39,459 bases of DNA from Leidyana gryllorum EB-2025a (GCA_048772705.1 JBLWGC010000172.1:1-39459), one strand, 5' to 3'; positions 6,075 to 13,254 are shown, numbered from the stretch's first letter. The notes: generated from the sequence alone by a model not told the origin. Numbers and translations are program-made.

Positions 6075-6155
6075 TGCGAGAAGTGGGGTTCGAACCCACG
6101 CGGAATTAACCAGTGGATCTTAAGGCCACCCCCTTAACCTCTCGGGCATTCTCGA
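6075..6155 (-). tRNA. tRNA-Leu-TAA: tRNA-Leu (TAA)
   Basis: 81-nt class II body, loop CTTAAGA, anticodon TAA, long arm TGGTTAATTCCACG, B box GGGTTCGAACCCC. C31-T39 does not pair. The first base is T here, whereas the copies at 23585 and 33460 have G, giving full acceptor pairing. Confidence 0.82.
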
Positions 6156-6250
6156 AATGGAGCGTCTAGACAAGTAGTCTGGGGTTTCTGCGGGTAGTCA
6201 GTGCCCTTTCAAGGCGCGAGAAAGATACTCACGACCATGTGAGTGGCGTC

Positions 6251-6334
6251 TGAGAAATAGCGCCTTACCCACTAGGGCATCTTGCCACATACTGGTAGGC
6301 GCAAGTCTGCATGGTGCGGGTCCCATTCTGCGCA
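6251..6334. pseudogene. Head-to-head chimera: Leu 5' half (-) and Leu-CAA 3' half (+)
   Basis: 6251-6286 on minus is a Leu 5' half (GGCAAGATGCCCTAGTGGGTAAGGCGC). After three bases, 6290-6334 on plus is the variable and T arm of Leu-CAA (GGTAGGCGCAAGTCTGCATGG). Same joint at 23406-23489 and 33635-33719. Confidence 0.68.
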
Positions 6335-6415
6335 ACGGTACTCATTTCAGGACGGAATTAGCCATCACTTCGAGTTTACGGCTGTACGTAGCCAGTTGTA
6401 TCCCCCTTCCCATTC

Positions 6416-6483
6416 GGCTGTTTGGTCTAGTGGTATGATTCCACGGGTGGAAGAAGTCCTGGGTTCGATTCTCAGAACAGCCC
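6416..6483 (+). pseudogene. tRNA-Pro (CGG) with shortened anticodon stem
   Basis: 68 nt; ATTCC-ACGGGT-GGAAG lacks four to five bases of the usual stem and loop. A and B boxes remain. Inverted copy at 23257-23324; the third copy (33800) is longer. Confidence 0.66.
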
Positions 6484-6540
6484 CGTTGGTTCAGGTCAAG
6501 AGGGTACGGCTCTCGGCTAAAGCTGCAGCTAAGGGAGTTG

Positions 6541-6613
6541 TCCACTGTAGTCTAAGTGGCTAAGATATGCGGCTCTCACCCGCACGATCGGGGTTCAAGT
6601 CCCGGCAGTGGAA
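6541..6613 (+). tRNA. tRNA-Glu-CTC: tRNA-Glu (CTC)
   Basis: Acceptor TCCACTG/CAGTGGA, loop CTCTCAC, B box intact; T stem begins CGGGG. Starts a Glu-Lys-His-Arg-Pro module. Inverted copy at 23127-23199. Confidence 0.9.
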
Positions 6614-6673
6614 ATCCAGCTGAGTGTGCTTGCAGGCAACAGTTCCATTCTTACTTCCAGGGATATAGATCCA

Positions 6674-6746
6674 CACCGCCCGCGGGGCTCGAACCCGCGA
6701 CTGCAAGATTAAGAGTCTTGCGCTCTACCGACTGAGCTAGGGCGGC
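6674..6746 (-). tRNA. tRNA-Lys-CTT: tRNA-Lys (CTT)
   Basis: Complete 73-nt body GCCGCCC/GGGCGGT, stem CAAGA/TCTTG, loop CTCTTAA, T arm CGCGGGTTCGAGCCCCGCG. Inverted copy at 22994-23066. Confidence 0.93.
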
Positions 6747-6822
6747 AGGAATGCAAGGACAAAAAACCCGATAGCCCGACATCTTAAGTGGCTTTGGTAC
6801 CCACCAGCCTCACTTGAAGATT

Positions 6823-6894
6823 GTCGGGTCGTCTAGGTGCTTACAACAGCAAGTTGTGGCCGTGCATACCCAGGCACGAATCCTGGCTTGGATA
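6823..6894 (+). tRNA. tRNA-His-GTG: tRNA-His (GTG), divergent
   Basis: As 4273 but one acceptor base shorter (GTCGGG); loop TTGTGGC; T loop CACGAAT. Inverted copy at 22846-22917 has the same short acceptor. Confidence 0.6.
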
Positions 6895-7015
6895 GTATGT
6901 CCACCGATGTCTCGAATGGGAGATGTAGGTGAAGTTGTCCAAACCCACCATCGGGCGTAGCTGCCCATGTCCTGTCTTGATCGCTACACACTTCCATTTG
7001 ACGGCTCCGCAAGTC

Positions 7016-7087
7016 GGCGCTATGGCCTAATGGATATGGCATCGGTCTACGGAACGGGGATTCTGGGTTCGAGTCCCAGTAGCGTCT
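7016..7087 (+). tRNA. tRNA-Arg (ACG), one base short
   Basis: Arg body with loop CTACGGA (ACG); the 3' anticodon stem has lost one C (ACGGGG instead of ACCGGGG). Inverted copy 22677-22749 is full length. Confidence 0.72.
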
Positions 7088-7188
7088 GGGCGAATGGCCG
7101 GGTTGCAGCCTGTTGAGTCAACAACTCATATCCTGTCTTAGCTGTCCGGGATGGGTCGAGTGCCGTGTTGGGTCAACAACTATCAGAC

Positions 7189-7260
7189 GGGCTGTTCTGG
7201 GAATCCAACCCAGGACTCCTTCCACCCTAAGGAAGGATCATACCACTAGACCAAACAGCC
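7189..7260 (-). tRNA. tRNA-Pro (AGG) with B-box change
   Basis: Stem CTTCC/GGAAG, loop TTAGGGT, acceptor paired. The T loop reads GGGTTGGATTCC instead of GGGTTCGATTCC, hitting the invariant B-box C. Inverted copy 22504-22575 has the normal base. Confidence 0.75.
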
Positions 7261-7312
7261 GCCTAGCCGGTGGTTCAACCCGCTGGGTACAGTCGAGAGA
7301 CTCGTGCACAGA

Positions 7313-7384
7313 GGGAGGCTATCCCAGATGATGAAACGGTGCTTAGTATATGAAAGGTTCTGGGATCGAGTCTCAGCCCATCCG
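7313..7384 (+). pseudogene. Ala-derived relic (AGT-type loop)
   Basis: Ends GGGAGGC...GCCCATCC and the T arm GGGATCGAGTCTC recall Ala. The D arm is AGATGATGAAACGG and the loop TTAGTAT. It always sits between Pro and Tyr (7313, 19304, 20640, 22343, 27367). Confidence 0.55.
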
Positions 7385-7487
7385 AACTACATAGATGGAA
7401 CCCTCGCCGGAGTAGTCTAGTTGGCCTATCAACGCTGTCTGCCAAAACCATCAGGTTGAGTAGTACTTTGGCAATAACCACTCTACT

Positions 7488-7567
7488 TCCGGTGGGACGG
7501 AATCGAACCGCCGACTATCTCATGCCAGCACTACAGTCAGATGCTCTACCAACTGAGCTACCCCCGG
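7488..7567 (-). tRNA. tRNA-Tyr-GTA: tRNA-Tyr (GTA) with about 7-nt intron
   Basis: Stem TCTGA, loop start CTGTAG, then about seven extra bases (TGCTGGC) before A38: a very short intron at the usual position. The 3' stem here reads TGAGA, one mismatch against the TCAGA of other copies. T loop TTCGATT. Confidence 0.8.
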
Positions 7568-7686
7568 CCGTCCAACTGCTCCGGGGTTCGAACGGCTCAA
7601 CCTCAGACCCTCAACAGTGGCGGGCTGCAAAATTCTTCGGTAGAAGATGAAGGATCTCCCTACTAACCTCTGAAAGATTGTCACTG

Positions 7687-7759
7687 GGTCTTGTAGCTCA
7701 GTCGGCAGAGCGTGTGGCTGTTAACCACAAAGTCGCAGGTTCGAAACCTGCCAGGACCG
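7687..7759 (+). tRNA. tRNA-Asn-GTT: tRNA-Asn (GTT)
   Basis: Complete 73 nt: GGTCTTG/CAGGACC, stem TGTGG/CCACA, loop CTGTTAA, T arm CAGGTTCGAAACCTG. Paired with a convergent Ala gene at 7862, as at 21394/21558. Confidence 0.94.
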
Positions 7760-7861
7760 AGTTCTGCGGCACCGTACTCTCTAGACGGTACTTGTGCTCT
7801 TGGACCCTTCCAAGGTCGCAAATATGTATTTAAACACCGGCAGTTGCAGCCGTACGTACTT

Positions 7862-7934
7862 TGGACGACCTGGGCATCGATCCCAGTACCTCTCGCATGC
7901 TAAGCGAGCGCTCTACCATTTGAGCTAGTCGCCC
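7862..7934 (-). tRNA. tRNA-Ala-AGC: tRNA-Ala (AGC)
   Basis: Complete body, loop TTAGCAT, T loop GGGATCGATGCCC, acceptor GGGCGAC/GTCGTCC. Confidence 0.94.
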
Positions 7935-8023
7935 ATTGTGCAGACCCCATCGCATTTTTTTGTTCTCAACATCGTATGACCACTCTCTCGACTGTACCCA
8001 GCGGGTTGAACCACCGGCTAGGC

Positions 8024-8095
8024 GGCTGTTTAGTCTAGTGGTATGATCCTTCCTTAGGGTGGAAGGAGTCCTGGGTTCGATTCCCAGAACAGCTC
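8024..8095 (+). tRNA. tRNA-Pro-AGG: tRNA-Pro (AGG)
   Basis: Stem CTTCC/GGAAG, loop TTAGGGT, B box intact. A box has TTTAGTC (G10 changed) and the terminal pair is G-T. First gene of a Pro-Arg-His-Lys-Glu-(Ala-like)-Ser module ending at 9043. Confidence 0.85.
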
Positions 8096-8195
8096 GTCTG
8101 ATAGTTGTTGACGCAACACGGCACTCGACCCATCCGGGACAGCTAAGACAGGATCTGAGTTGTTGACTCAAAGGCTGCAACCCGGCCATTCGTCC

Positions 8196-8268
8196 AGACG
8201 CTACTGGGACTCGAACCCAGAATCCCCGGTTCCGTAGACCGATGCCATATCCATTAGGCCATAGCGCC
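8196..8268 (-). tRNA. tRNA-Arg-ACG: tRNA-Arg (ACG)
   Basis: Full 73 nt, stem TCGGT/ACCGG, loop CTACGGA, acceptor GGCGCTA/TAGCGTC, D loop TAATGGATATGG. Confidence 0.92.
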
Positions 8269-8388
8269 ACTAGCGGAGCCGTCAAATGGGAGTGTGTAGC
8301 GATCAAGACAGGACATGGGCAGCTACGCCCGATGGTGGGTGTAAACAGACTTCGCCCACATTTCCCATTCGAGACATCGGGGACATAC

Positions 8389-8461
8389 TATCCAAGCCAG
8401 GATTCGGGCCTGGGTATGCACGGTCACAACTTGTTGTTGTAAGCACCTAGACGACCCGGAC
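8389..8461 (-). tRNA. tRNA-His-GTG: tRNA-His (GTG), divergent
   Basis: Loop TTGTGAC (GTG), acceptor GTCCGGG/CTTGGAT with wobbles, D arm GTCTAGGTGCTTAC. Upstream spacer with GACAGGACATGGGCAGC is the same in all His loci. Confidence 0.62.
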
Positions 8462-8537
8462 AATCTTCAGGTGAGGCTGGTGGGTACCAAAGCCACTTAA
8501 GATGTCGGGCTATCGGGTTTTTTGTCCTTGCATTCCT

Positions 8538-8610
8538 GCCGCCCTAGCTCAGTCGGTAGAGCGCAAGACTCTTAATCTTGCAGTCGCGGGTTCGAGCCCC
8601 GCGGGCGGTG
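8538..8610 (+). tRNA. tRNA-Lys-CTT: tRNA-Lys (CTT)
   Basis: Complete Lys body, loop CTCTTAA, T arm fully paired; a TTT run follows at about 8618 but no TTTT. Confidence 0.94.
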
Positions 8611-8670
8611 TGCATCTGTTTCCCTGGGAGTAAGAATGGAACTGTTGCCTACAAGCACACTCAGCTGGAT

Positions 8671-8743
8671 TTCCATTGCCGGGACTTGAACCCGGATCGT
8701 GCGGGTGAGAGCCGCATACCCTGGCCACTTAGACTACAGTGGA
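8671..8743 (-). tRNA. tRNA-Glu-CTC: tRNA-Glu (CTC)
   Basis: Loop CTCTCAC, T arm CGGGTTCAAGTCCCG. Acceptor TCCACTG/CAATGGA has an internal C-A mismatch and the D loop reads GGCCAGGGTATG. Confidence 0.83.
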
Positions 8744-8829
8744 CGAGTCACAACAGTTGCACTGACGAATGAGGCGCCGGAGAACTGTGAGTCGGTCTCA
8801 GATTGGAAGTTCACCTGGGTTTGGCGGGT

Positions 8830-8895
8830 GGGCGGCTATCTCAAGTGGTAGAGCGGTGACTTGGCAGGCGAGAGGTCAGTTTAGACACCTATCAA
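8830..8895 (+). pseudogene. Ala-like relic
   Basis: Same relic unit as 3838 and 5090 with loop region TTGGCAGG; no T arm. Lies between Glu and Ser as in the other modules. Confidence 0.52.
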
Positions 8896-8961
8896 TGCCG
8901 CAGGACAGGCTGAACATGCAGGCATTTGGTCACTCCTCGCGGCATGTCGAATTCGACAGTT

Positions 8962-9043
8962 GGCAACTTGCCCGAATGGTTAAGGGGGTAGACTCGAAAT
9001 CTACTGGGCCTGGCCCGCGCTGGTTCAAATCCAGCAGTTGTCG
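8962..9043 (+). tRNA. tRNA-Ser-CGA: tRNA-Ser (CGA)
   Basis: 82-nt class II body, stem GTAGA/TCTAC, loop CTCGAAA, anticodon CGA. A box CCCGAATGG (one change), T loop TTCAAAT. Confidence 0.87.
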
Positions 9044-9122
9044 TGTGATGTGATTGGAGGGGTCAGACACCAACTTACGCACGGATCGTTGGAATGGTGA
9101 AATGCTATCACTAGTTATTTAC

Positions 9123-9165
9123 GCATCTGTGGTCTACGACCCGGGTTCGATTGCCGCCAGATGCA
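9123..9165 (+). pseudogene. tRNA-Gly with anticodon arm deleted
   Basis: GCATCTGTGGTCTA joins directly to CGACCCGGGTTCGATTGCC...AGATGCA: the D loop, anticodon arm and variable loop are lost in one clean deletion; both acceptor strands survive. Confidence 0.75.
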
Positions 9166-9229
9166 GAGCAGACAAGGTTGTTTAACCACTCTCTCGACTC
9201 TGCCTAGCGAGTTGCACAGCCATCCGTTT

Positions 9230-9301
9230 GGCTGTTTGGTCTAGTGGTATGATCCTTCCTTAGGGTGGAAGGAGTCCTGGGTTCGATTCCCAGAACAGCC
9301 C
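9230..9301 (+). tRNA. tRNA-Pro-AGG: tRNA-Pro (AGG)
   Basis: Fully canonical copy: GGCTGTT/AACAGCC, stem CTTCC/GGAAG, loop TTAGGGT, A and B boxes intact. Confidence 0.95.
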
Positions 9302-9353
9302 TCTTGGTCGTCGGTTGACCCGACGGGACGAGGTGCCCTCTGAGTCAACACAG

Positions 9354-9390
9354 CCACCTCGTTAGCCCACTTCGGTAGGGCAGTCAGCGC
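9354..9390 (+). pseudogene. Possible elongator-Met 5' relic
   Basis: CCTCGTTAGCCCACTTCGGTAGGGCAGTCAG recalls the elongator Met 5' half (TAGCGCAGT-GGTAGCGCGTCAG). No anticodon. Always found between Pro and iMet (also 17666, 25159 and 33925). Confidence 0.35.
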
Positions 9391-9442
9391 AACTAACCTC
9401 TCAAAAATCGCATTTCGGCTCCCTCTTCCATGTTGCAGACTA

Positions 9443-9514
9443 AGCAGTGTAGCTCAGTGGAAGAGTGTTGGGCTCATAACCCAAAGGTCCGTCGATCGAA
9501 ACGACGCACTGCTA
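9443..9514 (+). tRNA. tRNA-iMet-CAT: Initiator tRNA-Met (CAT)
   Basis: AGCAGTG...CTGCTA with A1-U72, stem TTGGG/CCCAA, loop CTCATAA, T loop ATCGAAA: eukaryotic initiator hallmarks. Starts an iMet-Thr-Lys-Glu module. Confidence 0.93.
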
Positions 9515-9540
9515 AGTGTGCGCAGAAGGGAACAGTTGTA

Positions 9541-9611
9541 AGCCTTCTGCCCGAATCGAACCGGCGACCTTTCGCTTACTAAGCGGATGCTCTGCCACAA
9601 GCTAAGAAGGC
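9541..9611 (-). tRNA. tRNA-Thr (AGT), slightly damaged
   Basis: Loop TTAGTAA (AGT), acceptor GCCTTCT/AGAAGGC. One base is missing in the D loop (CTTGTGGCAG) and one T-stem pair is broken (TTCGGGC). Same damage in 25343-25399. Confidence 0.75.
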
Positions 9612-9714
9612 AATGTTAACGGAAGTTACTGAAGCACATTGTTCCACCGGTCCAATGACTTCCACTGCTCCGCCCAACGGCAAATAGGGTGTAACTAAGT
9701 CTAGAGCTTCGTTT

Positions 9715-9787
9715 GCCGCCCTAGCTCAGTCCGTAGAGCGCAAGACTGCTAATCTTGCAGTCGCGGGTTCGAGCCCCGCGGGCGGTG
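9715..9787 (+). tRNA. Lys-type tRNA with GCT (Ser) anticodon
   Basis: Otherwise perfect Lys body (acceptor, CAAGA/TCTTG, T arm all paired; D loop GTCCG) with loop CTGCTAA: anticodon GCT, reading Ser AGU/AGC. The sister locus at 25501 reads GTT at the same place. Confidence 0.85.
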
Positions 9788-9847
9788 CAAATCAATGTCT
9801 CTGGGAGTAAGAATGGAACCGTTGCCTACAACCAAACTCTGGTGGAT

Positions 9848-9920
9848 TTCCACTGCCGGGACTTGAACCCGAATCGTCCTGGTGAAAGCCCCATATCCTA
9901 GCCACTTAGACTCCAGTGGA
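9848..9920 (-). pseudogene. tRNA-Glu (TTC) with broken anticodon stem
   Basis: Loop CTTTCAC kept but stem TGGGG/CAGGA barely pairs; acceptor and T arm fit Glu. Confidence 0.66.
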
Positions 9921-10097
9921 CGAGTGGTTGAGTGGTTGAGTTGGGCTTCGGCCGAGAGCCGTACCGTCCTGGAAAACATGGTATGCCGGCGTGATCAAGT
10001 GAGTCGATCTCTGATACAGATTCGGACGTAGTAACCAATTCCATTTGTATTGATCGTGGAATCTTGGGCCTTCCTCGGGTACGGGGCGAGCTTCCTT

Positions 10098-10116
10098 GCC
10101 GCCCCAACTCCGTCGA
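10098..10116 (+). pseudogene. Lys 5' stub
   Basis: GCCGCCCCAACTCCGTCG, the start of the decayed Lys sub-family, then unrelated sequence; the flanks match those of 15338 and 15831 in reverse. Confidence 0.45.
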
Positions 10117-10198
10117 GATCGGGCGGCGCGAGGAGTCCTAGTAAAGCTCGCTGAACCGTATGTGAAGCCACTGGCCGCAAAATGCTAAGTTCAACAGC

Positions 10199-10280
10199 GG
10201 CAACTTGCCCGAGTGGTTAAGGGGGTAGACTAGAAATCTACTGGGCCTGGCCCGCGCTGGTTCAAATCCAGCAGTTGTCG
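10199..10280 (+). tRNA. tRNA-Ser-AGA: tRNA-Ser (AGA)
   Basis: Complete 82 nt, stem GTAGA/TCTAC, loop CTAGAAA, anticodon AGA, T arm GCTGGTTCAAATCCAGC. Confidence 0.92.
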
Positions 10281-10401
10281 TGTGCTGCGATCATCGTAGT
10301 AGGCGGCTGGGCTCAAAACACCAGCAATAAATGCTAGAGATTGCAGTGGCGACGCAGAGGCATCAAATAAGTGAATAGGTGCCATCTGTCGTCGCAGAAG
10401 T

Positions 10402-10475
10402 GGTCGCGTAGCTCAGTCGGTTAGAGCGTGAGCCTAATAAGCTCAAGGTCCCCGGTTCGAGCCCGGGCGTGACCA
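10402..10475 (+). tRNA. tRNA-Ile-AAT: tRNA-Ile (AAT)
   Basis: Complete 74 nt, acceptor GGTCGCG/CGTGACC, stem TGAGC/GCTCA, loop CTAATAA, T arm CCCGGTTCGAGCCCGGG. Confidence 0.94.
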
Positions 10476-10575
10476 AGTCAGTGGATCTCTGATAAAGAGT
10501 CGGCCTGGACTCGAGCAAGCCCCAACATTCTGCGACCAATACGGAAGGAACTTGTTACCAGGTCCGCACTTCCCT

Positions 10576-10641
10576 GCCGCGCCAGCTCCGTCGGTAAAGC
10601 GCAAGACTTTCAATGGAGAGACCGCAGATTCGGGCAGCGCT
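10576..10641 (+). pseudogene. Lys-like pseudogene
   Basis: GCCGCGCCAGCTCCGTCGGTAAAGCGCAAGACTTTCAATGGAGAGACCGCAG: Lys 5' half with a broken anticodon stem and a T arm lacking the 3' acceptor. Confidence 0.58.
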
Positions 10642-10710
10642 ACCAGTCCGAGTCAAGCTTGCTGAACCGTATGTGAAGCCACTGGCCGCTAAATGCCGAG
10701 TTCGACAGGT

Positions 10711-10792
10711 GGCAACTTGCCCGAGTGCTTAAGGGGGTAGAGTAGAAATATACTGGGCCTGGCCCACGCTGGTTCAAATCTAGCAGTTGTCG
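10711..10792 (+). pseudogene. tRNA-Ser (AGA) with degraded stem
   Basis: Loop GTAGAAA keeps AGA but U33 is shifted to A. Stem GTAGA/TATAC and T stem CTGG/CTAG have mismatches. Confidence 0.65.
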
Positions 10793-10867
10793 TGCGATGT
10801 GATCGGAGGGGTCAAACACCAACTTACATGAATTCCTGGAATGGTGGAAAAACAACCATGTGTCCTC

Positions 10868-10938
10868 TGCATCTGCCGGGAATCGAACCCGGGTCGTCTC
10901 GATGGCAACGAGACATTCTACCACTAGACCACAGATGC
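10868..10938 (-). tRNA. tRNA-Gly-GCC: tRNA-Gly (GCC)
   Basis: Fully paired, loop TTGCCAT, acceptor GCATCTG/CAGATGC. Preceded on plus by the Ser-Gly spacer with GGAATGGTGGAAAAAC seen at 36170 as well. Confidence 0.94.
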
Positions 10939-11010
10939 ATAATCCAGCGTTGAGCTAGTCGCCCGCTGTCCAGACTTCATAGCATTCCGTGGTTTTTGAC
11001 TTAGTACGCA

Positions 11011-11090
11011 TGACAAGCGTGAGATTAGAGCCCACGCGATTTAGAAGTGCGGCCTGAACACAGCGCTTCAGACCACCCGCCCATGCTGCC
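11011..11090 (-). pseudogene. tRNA-Leu (CAG) with damaged B box
   Basis: Same defect as 998 (GGGCTCTAATC); A box CGGGTGG. Followed on the same strand by no terminator. Confidence 0.62.
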
Positions 11091-11184
11091 GGAGTGTTGT
11101 TGGCTCGCCGCTCGACGCGTTTGGTGTCCGTGGAATCTCAAAATGGAAGAACTTCTGGGGTTGCAGGCCGGCGTATCCAGAGCG

Positions 11185-11254
11185 TCCGAGATAGTATAGC
11201 GCTTAGTATTTCCGCTTATTACGCGGAAGACCAGGGTGGATTCCCGGTCTCGGA
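11185..11254 (+). pseudogene. tRNA-Asp-derived copy with ATT loop
   Basis: Acceptor TCCGAGA/TCTCGGA perfect, but loop TTATTAC gives ATT and the T loop is GGGTGGATTCCC, one base short. An Asp-derived gene that lost identity at the anticodon. Confidence 0.65.
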
Positions 11255-11393
11255 GCAGTTCCAGCCCCTCACAACTGCTGCAACTCAGATTTTGTCTCAG
11301 CTGGTCTGGACTTCATCCGGGATTATACGAGTGGGAGCCGCGTATGGTAGCCGACCTTGGAGAGACGTGGCATTCAGTCAACAACTATCAGAC

Positions 11394-11465
11394 GGGCTCT
11401 TCTGGGAATCGAACACAGGCCTTCTTCCACCCGAAAGAAGAATCATACCACTAGACCAAACAGCC
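11394..11465 (-). tRNA. tRNA-Pro (CGG)
   Basis: Loop TTCGGGT (CGG). Acceptor has one mismatch (GGCTGTT/AAGAGCC), the anticodon stem one, and the T stem reads CTGTGTTCGATTCCC. Probably declining. Confidence 0.72.
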
Positions 11466-11528
11466 GCCTGTCGGTCGTGCAAACCGCTGAGGACACTTGA
11501 GATAGTGACACCAAATGTCACAACTCTC

Positions 11529-11601
11529 TGCCCCGGCCGTGGATCGAACACGGGACTTCCAGAGCTTCAGTCTGGCGCTCTCCCAACTGAGCTACCGAGG
11601 C
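11529..11601 (-). tRNA. tRNA-Phe-GAA: tRNA-Phe (GAA)
   Basis: The only Phe gene in the window. 73 nt, acceptor GCCTCGG/CCGGGGC, D loop AGTTGGGAGAGC, stem CCAGA/TCTGG, loop CTGAAGC, T arm CGTGTTCGATCCACG; fully consistent with eukaryotic Phe. Confidence 0.93.
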
Positions 11602-11720
11602 GGTAGGTAGTCACGGAAGGCGATGAAAATAAGCACTTACCGCGGCCTAGCGGACAGCTGGAGTCCACTCTTCTCAGGTGGCGCCCCATACGAGTTAGCC
11701 GGCGCTTCCGATGCCGACCG

Positions 11721-11793
11721 TGGGAGTGGGGAGGATTGAACTCTCGACTTCAGGATTATGAGACCTAGGCGCTACCGACTGCGCTACACTCCC
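11721..11793 (-). tRNA. tRNA-Met-CAT: Elongator tRNA-Met (CAT)
   Basis: GGGAGTG/CACTCCC acceptor, D arm AGCGCAGTCGGTAGCGC, loop CTCATAA, T arm GAGAGTTCAATCCTC. Distinct from the initiator in A box and T loop. The 31-39 pair is T-T. Confidence 0.85.
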
Positions 11794-12128
11794 TCGTGAA
11801 ACTTCTCTCGATGCATCTCCTCCTGTCAAAAGGGTGCAGGGGATGCTCCATCAACAACACACCCGCCCAGTTGGGCCGGCGCTTGACCGCGAACTTGGAA
11901 CTTATCAGGCTCACCCTTTAAGTGACCGAAAATAGGCAGAGTTGAGGTAAACACTCACTGGACCAACTAGCCGACTGATGTGCTCCGCAAAAGCACCACG
12001 ATTGGCCTTCCTCCACCCTCCCAAACAGTCATTCCAGAGCCAAATACTGACATTTAGAAGGGGCTATACCCACATCACTAACAGTTTGCACGGGGTTCCC
12101 GACGAAAGGTGTGATCAGTAACACTCTT
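11794..12128. other. Spacer with weak tRNA relics
   Basis: 335 bp without an intact gene. A faint minus-strand Ile-like piece lies at 11888-11925 (reverse of CTTATCAGGCTC). The part from about 12070 resembles the spacer before the Ser-GCT gene at 2000-2050. No open frame of note. Confidence 0.5.
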
Positions 12129-12210
12129 GGCAAGGTGGCCGAGTGGTTAAGGCGGCGGCCAGCTAAGCCGTTGGGTGTCACCCGCGTGAGTTCGAAATTC
12201 ACCCTTCACG
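12129..12210 (+). pseudogene. tRNA-Ser (GCT) with A33 and broken acceptor
   Basis: Loop CAGCTAA keeps GCT but position 33 is A; 3' end CCTTCAC does not pair with GGCAAGG. Long arm and T arm present. Confidence 0.68.
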
Positions 12211-12392
12211 GTAGCATTCGCGAAGAGCGCAATTGCTTCAATGATTGAAGTGAGCATTCTGTCCGCCTCAAATCCAACGCTCTACCACCTAAAATATTTC
12301 CAGAGGTCAGTAGAGAGACCCGTGTTGCGTGTATCCAGTTGAGGAAGCGCTAGTCCGGATGATTCTACCGACTCTTTTGGGTGGGCTGAACC

Positions 12393-12464
12393 GGTTGCCT
12401 GGTGTAGTGGTTAGCACTGGGGACTCTGAATCTCCCGACCTGGGTTCGATTCCCGGCGCGACCT
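12393..12464 (+). tRNA. tRNA-Gln-CTG: tRNA-Gln (CTG)
   Basis: 72 nt, stem GGGGA/TCTCC (one wobble), loop CTCTGAA, T arm CTGGGTTCGATTCCCGG. Acceptor C7-C66 mismatch. First of a Gln-Val-Asp-Leu module. Confidence 0.86.
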
Positions 12465-12528
12465 TGGAACTGGTCCTCACTACTCCCTGAAACTTCGCCA
12501 CTTCTCTTGGGCTGCGGGGACCATTCAT

Positions 12529-12601
12529 GCAGCCACGGTCTAGTGGTTACGACGTCTGCTTACCACGCAGAAGGTCCCGAGTTCGATCATCGGTGGCTGT
12601 A
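12529..12601 (+). tRNA. Val-type tRNA with ACC (Gly) loop
   Basis: Val body GCAGCCA/TGGCTGT, loop TTACCAC rather than TTCACAC: triplet ACC, which would read Gly GGU. One T-stem base changed (GATCATC). Confidence 0.75.
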
Positions 12602-12653
12602 ACACGCATCGTTCAGGTGAGCATCACGAAATCTAAAGCGGAAGACGATCTAT

Positions 12654-12725
12654 CTCCGAGACCGGGAATCGAACCCGGGTCTTCCGCGTGACAGGCGGAA
12701 ATACTAACCACTATACTATCTCGGA
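12654..12725 (-). tRNA. tRNA-Asp-GTC: tRNA-Asp (GTC)
   Basis: Complete: TCCGAGA/TCTCGGA, loop CTGTCAC, T arm CCGGGTTCGATTCCCGG. Confidence 0.95.
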
Positions 12726-12815
12726 CGCCCTGAACACGCCGGCCTCCAACCCCAGAAGTCCTGCTATTTTGGCTCAAGGACAAAAAAGCGTGGAGCGACG
12801 AGCCAACAACGGTGC

Positions 12816-12895
12816 GGCAAGATAGCCGAGTGGTCTAGGGCGCTGTGTTCAGGCCGCAGTTCGGAAGGCCGTGGGTTTGAATCCCACCCTAGTCA
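12816..12895 (+). tRNA. tRNA-Leu (CAG), mildly degraded
   Basis: Loop TTCAGGC (CAG), A box TAGCCGAGTGG. Acceptor GGCAAGA/CCTAGTC has a mismatch, variable arm TTCGGAAGGCC, T loop GGGTTTGAATCCC. Confidence 0.75.
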
Positions 12896-12952
12896 GCCGT
12901 TGCATCGACACTCGGCCAGCCGCTGGATGGTCGGTACCCAGGTCGTCAATCT

Positions 12953-12995
12953 CACCGGAACTCGAGTCTGGCACCTCGGAGCACCCGGATCTGCT
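12953..12995 (-). pseudogene. Leu-like fragment (CGA loop)
   Basis: Minus-strand GTGCCAGACTCGAGTTCCGG is the anticodon arm of the Leu-CAA lineage with CGA in the loop. Preceded by an Ala 3' stub (TACCCAGGTCGTC near 12936). Same fragment at 19625 and 22032. Confidence 0.5.
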
Positions 12996-13038
12996 TCCAC
13001 AGAGAGGAAACGCTTGGTTGGCGGCAATTCACCGAGCT

Positions 13039-13119
13039 GGCAACATGGGCGAGTGGTCTGAAGGCACTGTGTGCATGCCGCAGTCCGAAAAGGCGTTGGT
13101 TGGAATCCCGCGCTTGTCA
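13039..13119 (+). pseudogene. Leu-like tRNA with CAT loop
   Basis: Leu framework GGCAACATGGGCGAGTGG, stem CTGTG/CGCAG, but the loop is TGCATGC (CAT, G33) and the T loop GGTTGGAATCCC. Derived from Leu-CAG. Confidence 0.6.
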
Positions 13120-13183
13120 AGTATTGTATTGGACTCAGTCCCCTCACTTGACTGATAGACAGGTCGTTCGACCTACATACTGC

Positions 13184-13254
13184 TGCACCTGCCGGGACTC
13201 TAACCCGGGTCACGACCTTGGAAGGGTCGCATCTTACCCTTAGACCACAAGTGC
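13184..13254 (-). tRNA. tRNA-Gly (TCC) with B-box change
   Basis: As 2892 but the T loop is GGGTTAGAGTCCC, replacing the invariant B-box C. Loop CTTCCAA (TCC) and acceptor intact. Confidence 0.78.

Larger units (their letters stand above)
5390..6483. repeat. Segment also present as direct copy at 32783-33870
   Basis: Thr, Glu-like, Lys-like, Asp and Tyr relics, Leu-TAA, Leu chimera and Pro recur in the same order and strand at 32783-33870 (offset 27396 over the first part, small indels after). With 23257-24352 this makes three copies. Confidence 0.92.
4634..7622. repeat. Inverted repeat B, left copy
   Basis: Reverse complement of 22106-25106, nearly colinear (x pairs with 29740-x over the outer half, small indels further in). 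Order: Pro, Ala, Ser, Ala-like, Glu, Thr, Glu-like, Lys-like, Asp and Tyr relics, Leu-TAA, Leu chimera, Pro, Glu, Lys, His, Arg, Pro, Ala-like, Tyr. Confidence 0.93.

Noticed and set aside
9354-9390. Intact elongator Met gene between Pro and iMet
   Set aside because: Only a 5'-half resemblance; there is no anticodon arm or T arm, so it is listed as a possible relic.
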